From: Phenylobacterium montanum
GTDB taxonomy: Bacteria; Pseudomonadota; Alphaproteobacteria; Caulobacterales; Caulobacteraceae
Direction: 5' to 3'
NCBI RefSeq assembly: GCF_018135625.1
Contig: NZ_CP073078.1
Span: 4,744,501 to 4,808,500 of the forward strand
Length of the DNA: 64,000 nt
A program made the translations under genes and the position numbers. Under the pieces are notes generated by a model. The model saw only the letters and a program-made list of their open reading frames with translations, was not told where the DNA came from and did no database searches. Shown here piece after piece: positions 24,939 through 32,574 of the stretch (within the stretch, counting starts at the first letter, position 1; each line of letters begins with the position of its first letter).

Positions 24939-25029
24939 TCCGCTCATCCCCGCGAAGGCGGGGATCCAGATTCAGCCACCGGCCTGTGCAGGCGGCCCCT
25001 GGATCCCCGCCTTCGCGGGGATGAGCGGA
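24939..25029. repeat. Long perfect inverted repeat (31-bp arms)
   Basis: Arms at 24939-24969 and 24999-25029 are exact reverse complements, each containing CGCTCATCCCCGCGAAGGCG and ending in GGGGATCCAG (left arm orientation), with a 29-base centre. Each arm also contains its own small hairpin (CCCCGC-GAA-GGCGGGG). The core arm sequence recurs at 6587-6616. It sits between two convergent genes and is probably a dispersed extragenic element that also stops transcription. Confidence 0.85.
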
Positions 25030-25069
25030 AAAAATTAAAGCCGCAGCGCTTAGTGAACAGCCCGGAGCC

Positions 25070-26014
25070 TCAAACCACCCGATTGACCAACGCCTCCCCG
25101 GCGGCCAGCCGCCGGCAGTTTTCCCGCGCTATGGCGATGCTGCGCTTCAGCGTCTCCGGCGTCAGCCAGGCGATGTGCGGGGCCACGACCACCTGGGGCA
25201 GGGCGAACAGCGGATTGTCGGCTCCGGCCGGCTCGGCGGCGAAGACGTCGAGGCCGGCGCCGGCTATGTGGCCGCTGCGGATCGCCGCGGCCAGGGCGGT
25301 TTCGTCGATCAGCTCGCCGCGGGCGGTGTTGACGATCATGGCCCCGGGCTTCATCCGCGCCAGGGCCGCCGCGCCGATCAGGCCGCGGGTCTCGGGCGTC
25401 GCCGGGGCGTTGAGGCTGAGGATGTCGGCGCGCGCCAGAAGCTCGTCCAGGCCGACAAAGGCGTAGGGCGCCTCCGGCTTGGGCGAGCGGGCGGTATAGA
25501 TCACCTCGGCGCCCAGGGCGGTCAGGGCGGGGGCGAGGCGGCTGGGCACGCTGCCGAAGCCGAAGAAGCCCACCGTCCGGCCACAGATCTCGCCGGAACT
25601 GTCGAGGAGGTCGAGGTCCGGCCTCCAGCCCTCGCCGGCGCGGGTAATGCGGTCGAAATAGGCCGCCCGGCGCAGGGTGGCCAGCATCAGCATCAGGGTC
25701 ATTTCAGCGACCGCCTGGCTGTTGCTGCCGGGCATGTTGGCCACCTGGATGCCGCGCGCGCGGGCGGCCTCGAGGTCGATGGTGTTCACCCCGACGCCCA
25801 GCTTGTGCACCAGCCGAAGCTTGGGCGCGCCGGCGATCACCTGGGCGGTGACGGGTTTCAGCACATGCAACAGCACCTCGGCCTCGGCCATCAGGGTGGT
25901 GAAGGTCGCCTCGTCGGTCTCGTCAACCACGGAAAGCTCGCTCCAGCCGTCGAAGGCCTCGGCGAGGTTGCGGCGAAAGCCCGGGCTGGCGCGGTATTGC
26001 AGGACGATCTTCAT
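25070..26014 (-). CDS. D-isomer-specific 2-hydroxyacid dehydrogenase
   Basis: 314 residues from the ATG at 26014. The NAD-binding Rossmann region is GRTVGFFGFGSVPSRLA (GxGxxx variant), and the catalytic set is visible: Arg in VNTARGELID, Glu in the GLDVFAAEPA region, and His in APHIAWLTPET. It oxidises or reduces a D-2-hydroxyacid using NAD(P). The start overlaps the enolase-like gene stop (ATGA), so they are coupled. One position of the glycine motif is unusual (GFGSVPS instead of GxGxIG). Confidence 0.88.
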   Translation of the reverse strand: MKIVLQYRASPGFRRNLAEAFDGWSELSVVDETDEATFTTLMAEAEVLLHVLKPVTAQVIAGAPKLRLVHKLGVGVNTIDLEAARARGIQVANMPGSNSQAVAEMTLMLMLATLRRAAYFDRITRAGEGWRPDLDLLDSSGEICGRTVGFFGFGSVPSRLAPALTALGAEVIYTARSPKPEAPYAFVGLDELLARADILSLNAPATPETRGLIGAAALARMKPGAMIVNTARGELIDETALAAAIRSGHIAGAGLDVFAAEPAGADNPLFALPQVVVAPHIAWLTPETLKRSIAIARENCRRLAAGEALVNRVV

Positions 26015-27309
26015 GGGCGAGCCGGGAGGGGACGGACCGGCAGGGCGTCCGCGCCGGCGAAGACGGCGTCCGCGCCCAGGGCCTCCTCGATGCGCAGGAG
26101 TTCGTTCCACTTGGCCATGCGCTCGGAGCGGGCGAAGGAGCCGACCTTGATCTGGCCGGCGTCCCAGCCCACGGCCAGGTGGGCGATGGCCACGTCCTCG
26201 CTCTCGCCGGAGCGGGCGGAGACGATGGTTCCCCAGTGGGCGGCCTTGGCGGCGTCGAGGGCGGCCTTGGCCTCGCTGACGGTCCCCGCCTGGTTGACCT
26301 TGATCAGGGCGGCGTTGGCGGCGCCCGCCATAGCCGCCGCGCGCACCCGCTCGGCGCTGGTGACCAGGAAATCATCGCCGATCACCTGCACGCGGTCGCC
26401 GAAGCTGCGGGTCGCGGCGGCCATGCCGGCGGGGTCGTCCTGGCCGGCCGGGTCCTCGATGGACAGGATCGGATAGGCTCGGGTCCAGCCGGCCAGCATC
26501 TCGACCATAGCCTCGGAGCCCAGTCCGCGCCCATCGAGCGCCAGTCGGTAGCGGCCGCCGCGGCCGAATTCGCTCGCGGCGATGTCGAGGGAAATGAACA
26601 CGTCCTCGCCCGGGCGGAAGCCTGCGCGCTCGATGGCGGCGGTGAGGGCCTCCAGCGCGGCCTCGTTGCTGTCGAAAGCCGGCCACCAGCCGCCCTCGTC
26701 GGCGACCCCGGCGAGGGGGCCGCGCTCGGCCATCAGGGCGCCGGCGGCGCGATAGACCGCGGCGGTGATCTCCAGCGCCCGGCGCAAGGAGCCGGCGTGC
26801 GGGGCCATGATCATGAAGTCCTGCACGTCGGTGCGCCGGCCGGCGTGGGCGCCGCCGCCGAAGATCTGCACCTCGGGCAGGGGCAGGCGCACGGGGGCGC
26901 CGGCGGCGAGGTGGCGCCACAGCGGCAGGCCCTCGGCCGCGGCGGCCGCCTGCAGCACGGCCAGCGAGACGGCGACCAGGGCGTTGCCGCCCAGCCGCGC
27001 CTTGTTCGCGGTCCCGTCGAGCTCGATCAGCCGGGCGTCGATCGCCGCCTGGTCGCTAGCATCGGCGCCCGCCAGGGCGCTGGCGATCGGGCCGCAGACA
27101 TTGGCTACAGCCAGGTCGACTCCCTGGCCGCCGAAACCTTCGCCGCCGTCACGCAGCTCGACCGCCTCGTGCTCGCCGCGGGAGGCGCCGGCGGGGGCGA
27201 TGGCCCGGCCGCTCGCCCCGCCGGCCAGGGCCACCTCGGCCTCGACGGTCGGCCGGCCGCGCGAATCCCAGACCTGGCGGGCATGGACGGCGCGGATCTC
27301 GAACCGCAT
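26011..27309 (-). CDS. Enolase paralogue with altered active site
   Basis: A 432-residue enolase-family protein. Metal ligands are kept (Asp242, Glu285 in SIEDPAG, Asp312 in GDDF), as are Ser-Arg-Gly near residue 16, Glu205 in DEGGWWP and the lysines Lys337 (LIKVNQ) and Lys388 (IKVG). Two normally invariant positions differ: QEFM is QDFM (Asp164 for Glu), and the His of SHRSGET is Ala365 (VSARSGES). This is therefore probably not the housekeeping glycolytic enolase. It is coupled to a 2-hydroxyacid dehydrogenase and lies 4 bp from a LysR gene, suggesting a dedicated hydroxyacid pathway. Confidence 0.85.
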   Translation of the reverse strand: MRFEIRAVHARQVWDSRGRPTVEAEVALAGGASGRAIAPAGASRGEHEAVELRDGGEGFGGQGVDLAVANVCGPIASALAGADASDQAAIDARLIELDGTANKARLGGNALVAVSLAVLQAAAAAEGLPLWRHLAAGAPVRLPLPEVQIFGGGAHAGRRTDVQDFMIMAPHAGSLRRALEITAAVYRAAGALMAERGPLAGVADEGGWWPAFDSNEAALEALTAAIERAGFRPGEDVFISLDIAASEFGRGGRYRLALDGRGLGSEAMVEMLAGWTRAYPILSIEDPAGQDDPAGMAAATRSFGDRVQVIGDDFLVTSAERVRAAAMAGAANAALIKVNQAGTVSEAKAALDAAKAAHWGTIVSARSGESEDVAIAHLAVGWDAGQIKVGSFARSERMAKWNELLRIEEALGADAVFAGADALPVRPLPARP

Positions 27310-27313
27310 GGCG

Positions 27314-28330
27314 CTAGGACTTCAGCCGCCGGCGGCCCACGGGCAGGGCGGCGACCGGCTCGTCCTCCTCGCGGCGGGCCGGGTCGAGATAGGGGCCGAA
27401 CTCGCGCGGATGCACGAACTCTGCGCGATACCAGGGCTGATGCTTGGCGTCGAACAGCTCGCGCAGCCACTCGATCACGCAGCGGATGCGCGCCGAGCGA
27501 GAGGCGTCGCGCCGCCGCACCAGCCAGAGCCTCAGGGTCTCGACCGGCAGGTCCAGCATGACCAGGCTCGGGTCGAGCGACAGGATCGCCGTCGGCAGCG
27601 GGCCGATGCCCGCGCCCTGCTTGATGGAGAAGAACGAGACCGCGCTGGAATTGGTGACGATCCGCTTGTGCAGGAAGTCCTGGAAGGCCGCGGTGCGCGG
27701 GTGCCAGGACTCGCGCTCGTGGTCCTGGGCGGCGTGGTGGACGTAAGGATGCGCCATTACCTCCTCGGGCGTGGTCGGCGCCCGGTAGAGGGCCACATAG
27801 TCGCGCGAGGCGAACAGGGTGTAGTGGAAATGGGCCAGGGGGATGGCCACCATGTCCGGGTTCTTCGGCTCGCTGAAGGTCAGGGTCAGGTCGACATCGC
27901 TGGCGATCGGCCGGTCGGGCCACAGGCCGGCGTCGATGATCAGGTCGATGCGCGGATTGGCGCGCAGGAACTCGGGAATGTGCGGCGGCAGGAACACCCC
28001 GGCCAGGCCGTCGGGCGCCGCGATACGGACCCGTCCTTCCGGCGCGTTCTCGCTGTCCTGGACATGGGTTTCGAAGTTCTCGGCCGCCCGCTCCATGGTC
28101 AGGGCGCTGTCGTAGGCGCGCTCGCCCGCCTCGGTCAGGGTCACGCCCTGGGGGCCTCGGATCAGGAGTTTGGTGTTTAGCCGCTCCTCCAGCCGGTCCA
28201 CGGCGCGCGTAATGGTTGTCAAACCGATGTCGAGGGTGCGCGCCGCCGCGCCGAAGCTGCCCAGGCGCGCCACCGCCCAGAACAACCGGATATCGGTCCA
28301 ATCCGCCTTACGCTTTACGACCTTAACCAA
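27314..28330 (-). CDS. LysR-family transcriptional regulator
   Basis: 338 residues: an N-terminal winged helix-turn-helix (WTDIRLFWAVARLGSFGAAARTL, then the recognition helix TTITRAVDRLEERL) and a periplasmic-binding-like effector domain (about 95-300). A 30-residue charged C-terminal tail is extra. It is first in a transcription unit with the enolase-like and dehydrogenase genes, so it probably controls them. LysR genes are more often divergent from their targets, so this co-directional order is less usual. Confidence 0.88.
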   Translation of the reverse strand: MVKVVKRKADWTDIRLFWAVARLGSFGAAARTLDIGLTTITRAVDRLEERLNTKLLIRGPQGVTLTEAGERAYDSALTMERAAENFETHVQDSENAPEGRVRIAAPDGLAGVFLPPHIPEFLRANPRIDLIIDAGLWPDRPIASDVDLTLTFSEPKNPDMVAIPLAHFHYTLFASRDYVALYRAPTTPEEVMAHPYVHHAAQDHERESWHPRTAAFQDFLHKRIVTNSSAVSFFSIKQGAGIGPLPTAILSLDPSLVMLDLPVETLRLWLVRRRDASRSARIRCVIEWLRELFDAKHQPWYRAEFVHPREFGPYLDPARREEDEPVAALPVGRRRLKS

Positions 28331-28442
28331 AACCGACCTACCCCTTTCATTTCCGCAAGACCCCCTTGCAATCTTCGCGGGTCCCGGAACGGCGCTCCAG
28401 GCTCTACCAAGTCCGCACGGCTAGCAACAAGGAGGCTGTACG

Positions 28443-29027
28443 GTGACTGCAGAATCCTCGACCCATAGTGAGGTGCGTCAGACAGTCACCTCGGCTGTGC
28501 GCGCCGAGCTCGCCTTGCTCGACATTCATCCGGCCCGTCCACAGGAGGTCGCCGAGGCGCGGCGCTTCGCCGCGGCGCTGATCGGCGGAACCATCGTCTC
28601 TCCCGCAGGGCTGCAACGTGTGCATGAATATTCCGGCGCCGGCCTGTTCCTGCATCGCGACGAGGACGAGCTGACCGGGGTCCTGGCCCTGGTGATGCTG
28701 AGCGCCGCCGGCCACGACGCGATTCGCCACGAAACCTTCGACGCCCTCGACCCGGACCTGGCCCATGTTGCCGCCATCGGCGAAGACCCGGCCGCCCTCT
28801 ACGGCTGGGGCATAGCCGCCACCCGCAAGATGGCCGCGCGCCGCCTGGTCGACGGGCTGAGCGCCATCGCCAACGGGCCGGTCGGCCATCTGCCTTACTA
28901 TTCCCGCGCCGCCACCCCCCAGGGCGAGCGGCTCTTGATCGAACGGATCGGCTTTCGCCCCTATCCGGGCTCGACCACCGGCCTCCTGCAGCTGGCTCCC
29001 CACCTCGGTTCGAGGATCGCCGCATGA
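28443..29027 (+). CDS. Hypothetical protein, first gene of an acyltransferase operon
   Basis: Not firmly recognised. 194 residues from a GTG start. The C-terminal half (GERLLIERIGFRPYPGSTTGL) and the central Gly-Val-Leu-Ala-Leu-Val strand resemble a degenerate GNAT fold (the GFRPY phrase is typical of the last GNAT strands), but no acetyl-CoA loop is visible. Contains YGWGIAATRKMAARR near 120. Its stop overlaps the next gene, an acyltransferase-like protein, by 4 bp. Confidence 0.55.
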   Translation: MTAESSTHSEVRQTVTSAVRAELALLDIHPARPQEVAEARRFAAALIGGTIVSPAGLQRVHEYSGAGLFLHRDEDELTGVLALVMLSAAGHDAIRHETFDALDPDLAHVAAIGEDPAALYGWGIAATRKMAARRLVDGLSAIANGPVGHLPYYSRAATPQGERLLIERIGFRPYPGSTTGLLQLAPHLGSRIAA

Positions 29028-29644
29028 CCGTCCATCTCCCGCCGCCCGTCGCGGCGCGCCCGGCGCGCGCCTTCGCCAACGATTTCGAAGTCCGGATCGC
29101 CCGCACCCTGAACGACCTGATGCAGGTGATGGCCGTGCGCACCCTCGTCTATATGGGCGAGCAGGCCTGCCCTTATGACGAGGAGTTCGACGGCAACGAC
29201 TTCGCTGGCGCCACCCACCTGATCCTGCGCAAGGCCGACGAGCCGGTGGGGGTGGTGCGCCTGCGCTGGTTCGCCGACTTCGCCAAGCTGGAGCGGCTGT
29301 CCATCCGCAAGGAGCACCGCGGCGGTCCGGGCCTGATGATGCTGAGCCGCGAGGCCTTCGACCTGGCCAGGCGCAAGGGCTACCGGCGGCTGATGGGTCA
29401 TGCCCAGCTGCGCGTGGTCCCGTTCTGGAAGCGCTACTTCCAGGGCCGCGTGCGCGACGGGCGCAATCCCTTCTCGTTCTCCGACTACGACTATGTCGAG
29501 CTGGAATTCGACCTGGCCCCCGTGGCCGACGCCATCACCATCAATTCCGAACCCCTGGTGCTGCTGCGGCCCGAGGGCGACTGGGACCGACCCGGCGTCA
29601 TCGACCGTTCCGTGGCGCGCTCGGCGCCCGCCGCCCCGATCTGA
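29024..29644 (+). CDS. GNAT-fold acyltransferase (N-acyl amino acid synthase/LuxI-like style)
   Basis: 206 residues. The N-terminal block FEVRIARTLNDLMQVMAVRTLVYM, then CPYDEEFDGNDFAGATHLILR, has the arrangement of acyl-ACP-using GNAT proteins such as FeeM-type N-acyl amino acid synthases and LuxI (Arg/Glu early, then FDxxD and a His). The acyl-CoA/ACP loop is RKEHRGGPGLMMLSREAF. An ordinary GNAT acetyltransferase remains possible. Coupled to both neighbours in a four-gene run. Confidence 0.7.
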   Translation: MTVHLPPPVAARPARAFANDFEVRIARTLNDLMQVMAVRTLVYMGEQACPYDEEFDGNDFAGATHLILRKADEPVGVVRLRWFADFAKLERLSIRKEHRGGPGLMMLSREAFDLARRKGYRRLMGHAQLRVVPFWKRYFQGRVRDGRNPFSFSDYDYVELEFDLAPVADAITINSEPLVLLRPEGDWDRPGVIDRSVARSAPAAPI

Positions 29645-29659
29645 AGGACCTCCGCCTCA

Positions 29660-30199
29660 GTGTTTGCGCTTCGCCCCGAGCCGTCAGCGGCCGCCCGCCA
29701 TCTGGTCTGTCTGGATCTGGTCCGATCCGAGGCGCGGTCCTGCGAGGGCGATCCCACGGGCCTCGCCCGCCGGATCGCCGTCTGCCGCCGGCTGTTGCAC
29801 CACGCCCGCTGGCGAGGATGGGAGATCACCCATGTGCATCCACGCTCGGCCTCGCACGCCTCGCGGCCGGTGGATGGGCTGGAGCCCCTGCCTATCGAGC
29901 GGCTGGTCTATCGGACGGGCGTTTCGGCCTTTTCCAACCGCGCCTTTCGCCAGGCGGTGAAGGCGCATCCGGAGGCGGAGCTGGTGATCGCCGGCTTCTC
30001 GCTGTCCTCTTCGTGCCTGGCGACAGCGCTGACGGCGCACGACTGGGGCCTGCCGGTGGTGCTGATCTCGGACCTGGCGCCCGGCGACGACGAGCAGACC
30101 TTGAGGTCGGTGGTGGCGCCGTTCGTGCGAATCGCCGCCGCGGACGAGCTGATCGAGGTCCGGCAGGCGCTGCGCCTCGTCGCGGCCGCGCAGGATTAG
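29660..30199 (+). CDS. Isochorismatase-like cysteine hydrolase
   Basis: 179 residues from a GTG start. The fold of the isochorismatase/nicotinamidase superfamily is suggested by HLVCLDLV with an Asp near the start, FSNRAF, and the nucleophile elbow GFSLSSSCLATALTAHDWG, in which the Cys matches the catalytic cysteine and is followed by the usual helix. The catalytic Lys is not obvious, and the region between strands is shortened, so activity may differ. It lies 15 bp after the acyltransferase gene. Confidence 0.68.
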   Translation: MFALRPEPSAAARHLVCLDLVRSEARSCEGDPTGLARRIAVCRRLLHHARWRGWEITHVHPRSASHASRPVDGLEPLPIERLVYRTGVSAFSNRAFRQAVKAHPEAELVIAGFSLSSSCLATALTAHDWGLPVVLISDLAPGDDEQTLRSVVAPFVRIAAADELIEVRQALRLVAAAQD

Positions 30200-30210
30200 G
30201 CGGAGGGGGC

Positions 30211-30396
30211 ATGTCCGACGACCGGGTCGCGACGCTGCTGAACCTGCTCGGCGAACTGGAGGGCCAGTTGGAGGGCGCGTCCGATCCGCTGCTGACCGAG
30301 CTGCGCGAGGCGGTGGGCGCCACTCTGGCCGCGCTCTACCGCGCGAATATCGAGCGGCGGCTGGTCCTGGCGGCGGGACAACTGACCCGCCATTGA
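30211..30396 (+). CDS. Small helical protein (61 residues), end of acyltransferase operon
   Basis: A short gene with a strong ribosome site (GGAGGGGG) 3 nt before the ATG and 11 bp after the previous stop. The product is nearly all helix: Leu-rich heptads (LLNLLGELEGQLEG, LLTELREAVGATLAALY) in an acidic N-terminal half and a basic end (ERRLVL). It may form a coiled coil with a partner. No family recognised. Confidence 0.6.
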   Translation: MSDDRVATLLNLLGELEGQLEGASDPLLTELREAVGATLAALYRANIERRLVLAAGQLTRH

Positions 30397-30402
30397 GTCC
30401 GC

Positions 30403-31221
30403 TCAGCGCTCCGATCCGAACGCGAGCTGGTGCAGGGCGATGGCGGCGCAGGCGGCGACGTTCAGCGAATCGAAGCCGGCGCTCATCGGGATGGAGATGT
30501 CGCTGGCGCGGGCGATCAGCGCCTCGGCCAGCCCAGGCCCCTCGGCGCCCAGGAGCAGGGCGGCGCGCGGCGGACGTTTCAGGTCGATCAGGCGGGTGCG
30601 GCCGCGCGGGGTCAGGGCCAGGGGCTCGAAGCCGTGATCCCGGAGCAGGGTGATTGGGTCCTGGTTCGGCCCGAACCGGGCGAAGGGCGTGACCAGGGCG
30701 CCGCCGACCGAGACCCGGATGGCCTTGCGATAGAGCGGATCGCAGCATTCGGCGTCCAGCAGCACTGCGCCGACGCCGAAGGCCGCGGCGTTTCGGAACA
30801 GGCCGCCCATATTGTCGTGGTTGGCGATGCCGAACAGGGCCAAGGCGAGGGCGCGGCCCGGCAGGCCGGCGAGGAGTTCGGACGGGGTCGGCTCAGGCGC
30901 GCGGCGGGCCAGGGCCAGGATGCCGCGATGGATGGGAAAGCCGACCACCTGGTCCATCACCGCCTGGCCGGCGGCAAAGACCGGCGTTTCCGGCGACGCC
31001 CTGGCCAGCAGCGGGGCCAGGCTCTCGGCGCGCTTGGCGGCGATCAGGATCGATAGCGGCGCATGGCGGCTCTGGGCCAGCAGCATGCGCAGCACCACCT
31101 CGCCCTCGGCCACGAACAGCCCCTGGCGGCCCACGAGGTCCTTTTCGCGGATGTTGCGATAGCCGGCGATGCGCGGATCGTCCGGATCGTCGATCGCGAT
31201 CGGGGCGAAAGGCGTGCTCAA
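30403..31221 (-). CDS. TrmH/SpoU-family RNA 2'-O-methyltransferase
   Basis: 272 residues: an N-terminal substrate-binding domain (FVAEGEVVLRMLL) and a C-terminal knotted SPOUT domain with ALFGIANHDNMGGLFRNAAA (motif 1, Asn/Arg), LLLGAEGPGL (motif 2) and IPMSAGFDSLNVAACAAI (motif 3). Methylates a ribose in tRNA or rRNA; the target is not deducible. Its start overlaps the stop of the GST gene by 4 bp. Confidence 0.92.
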   Translation of the reverse strand: MSTPFAPIAIDDPDDPRIAGYRNIREKDLVGRQGLFVAEGEVVLRMLLAQSRHAPLSILIAAKRAESLAPLLARASPETPVFAAGQAVMDQVVGFPIHRGILALARRAPEPTPSELLAGLPGRALALALFGIANHDNMGGLFRNAAAFGVGAVLLDAECCDPLYRKAIRVSVGGALVTPFARFGPNQDPITLLRDHGFEPLALTPRGRTRLIDLKRPPRAALLLGAEGPGLAEALIARASDISIPMSAGFDSLNVAACAAIALHQLAFGSER

Positions 31222-31892
31222 GGCTTGAGGGCGCTGGTCACCTGGGCGGCGGCGACGCCCTGGTCGTTGGCGGCCTGCGCCTGGACCCGGCGGGCGCGGC
31301 GATACGCCTCGCGGGCGGTGAGCCGGTCCCAGTAGACGCGCACGGGACCGGTGAAGGCCTCCTCGATCCCCAGGGTCTGGGCCAGCAGCAGCGCGTAGCC
31401 GACGGAGATGTCCGCGCCGGTGAAGGCCTCGCCGCAGAGATAGGGGCGTTCGTCGGCCAGGGCCGCCTCAACGCCGCGCAGGCGGGCCAGGAACCAGCGG
31501 CGATAGTCGCCCGCCACCTGCGGCTGGCGGCGATCCTCGGGCTCGAGCCGCGTGTAGCGCAGCACCAGGGTCTGAGGAAAGGTCAGGGTCGCCTCGCCGA
31601 AGTGCAGCCAGTTCAGATAGGCGGCATAGCGTGCGTCTTGGACGGGCACATCCAGGCGACCTTCGCCGTAGCGGGCCGCCAGATACTGGATCATGGCCGC
31701 CGATTCGGTCATCCGGGCTCCGTCGTCGAGCAGGGTCGGGATGGTGCCGAGCGGGTTGACGCCCAGATAGTCCTTGGCCAGCAGCCGGGGCGGGAAGGGC
31801 AGCATGTTCAGCTGGTAGGTCAGGCCCAGCTCCTCCAGCGTCCACAGCGGGCGGAACGAGCGCGCGTCGGCGCAGTGATAGAGCGTCAGCAT
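31218..31892 (-). CDS. Glutathione S-transferase family protein
   Basis: 224 residues. N-terminal thioredoxin-like domain with LTLYHCADARSFRPLWTLEELG, where the catalytic Ser or Cys position is around residue 12, the cis-Pro in NPLGTIPTLLD, and ARMTESAAMIQYLA for glutathione binding. The C-terminal helical domain has FTGADISVGYALLL. It is upstream of and coupled to the TrmH-like gene, probably a chance operon of unrelated functions. Confidence 0.9.
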   Translation of the reverse strand: MLTLYHCADARSFRPLWTLEELGLTYQLNMLPFPPRLLAKDYLGVNPLGTIPTLLDDGARMTESAAMIQYLAARYGEGRLDVPVQDARYAAYLNWLHFGEATLTFPQTLVLRYTRLEPEDRRQPQVAGDYRRWFLARLRGVEAALADERPYLCGEAFTGADISVGYALLLAQTLGIEEAFTGPVRVYWDRLTAREAYRRARRVQAQAANDQGVAAAQVTSALKP

Positions 31893-32199
31893 CGGCCCCT
31901 CCCGATCATCTTGTTGGAGGTCAGTTTCGGCGAGGCGGCGGGCGGTGTCGAGCCGGCCGGAAGCAGATTTGGAGCTGTCAGAAAAGCTTCATTGAGAATG
32001 AGAGAAATTTGATGTTGACAGCGTTCAGATCGTGCGGCATATTTTGACGGTGTTTAGATGACACGTCATTGAGTAACCCGAGTTTGAGTACCCCCTGATC
32101 CGGCGCCTCATATGGGTTGGACTGGGCCGCCGGACAACGCGCCGGCAAGGAAGCGACCAAGAGATCCCTCCCCAATCTCTTTTTTCCTGGAGAATAGCC
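31893..32199 (+). other. 307-bp intergenic region with promoter and 5' leader
   Basis: This spacer between divergent genes is AT-richer than its surroundings from about 31970 to 32090. It holds the TTGACA/CATATT promoter described separately, a dyad ATGAC-ac-GTCAT (32058-32069) just after the predicted start point, and a leader of about 150 nt with three GAGT repeats and a GCGCCGGC hairpin. No open frame of interest was seen in it. Confidence 0.6.
32015..32043 (+). promoter_or_regulatory. Likely sigma-70-type promoter for the small secreted protein
   Basis: TTGACA (32015-32020), a 17-bp spacer and CATATT (32038-32043) match the housekeeping consensus well. Transcription would start near 32050, giving a 5' leader of about 150 nt before the ATG at 32200. 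It is the clearest promoter in the window. Confidence 0.6.
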
Positions 32200-32490
32200 A
32201 TGTTCCGTTTCGCCGCCGCCCTGGTGGGCGTCGCCTTCATTGCGACCGCCGCCAACGCCGCCGAGATCAAGGTCTCGACCACCGACAAGTCCCCCTCCGA
32301 AGTCCGCGCCGCCGTCAGCGACGCCGCGTTCAAGGCCTGCCGCGCCGCCTATGCCGGCGACGTCCTGGCCATCTATGAGCGCGACGGCTGCGTCCGCGAC
32401 AGCGTGACCGAAGCCCTGGCCAAGGCCAACGCCGGCGTCGCCACCGCCGCCAACACCAAGGCTCCCGTGGCCGTCGTCGCCTCGCGCTAA
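32200..32490 (+). CDS. Small secreted protein, UrcA-like
   Basis: A 96-residue protein with a clean signal peptide (MFRFAAALVGVAFIATAANA, cleavage after ANA). The mature part, about 75 residues, has two Cys (FKACRAA and DGCVRD) 20 or so apart, likely a disulphide, within an Ala-rich helical body ending in VTEALAKANAGVA. The size, paired Cys and C-V-x-x-x-V pattern resemble UrcA-type proteins of Caulobacterales, but the match is weak. It has its own good promoter and a strong terminator, so it is probably well expressed. Confidence 0.7.
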   Translation: MFRFAAALVGVAFIATAANAAEIKVSTTDKSPSEVRAAVSDAAFKACRAAYAGDVLAIYERDGCVRDSVTEALAKANAGVATAANTKAPVAVVASR

Positions 32491-32531
32491 GGCGTGACCG
32501 CCGGAGCCTGATGAGAGTTCCTGCCTGGACT

Positions 32532-32566
32532 GAGGCGGCCGCTCCCCGGCCGCCTCTTCTTTTTTT
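32532..32566 (+). terminator. Rho-independent terminator
   Basis: A perfect 9-bp stem, GAGGCGGCC (32532-32540) with GGCCGCCTC (32548-32556), a 7-base loop, then a T-rich tract (TTCTTTTTTT). It lies 42 bp after the small secreted protein gene and ends that transcript. Confidence 0.9.
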
Positions 32567-32574
32567 CGCCGGCG

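Noticed and set aside
26011-27309. Enolase paralogue read as the glycolytic enolase
   Set aside because: Two invariant active-site residues are changed and the operon context is not glycolytic.
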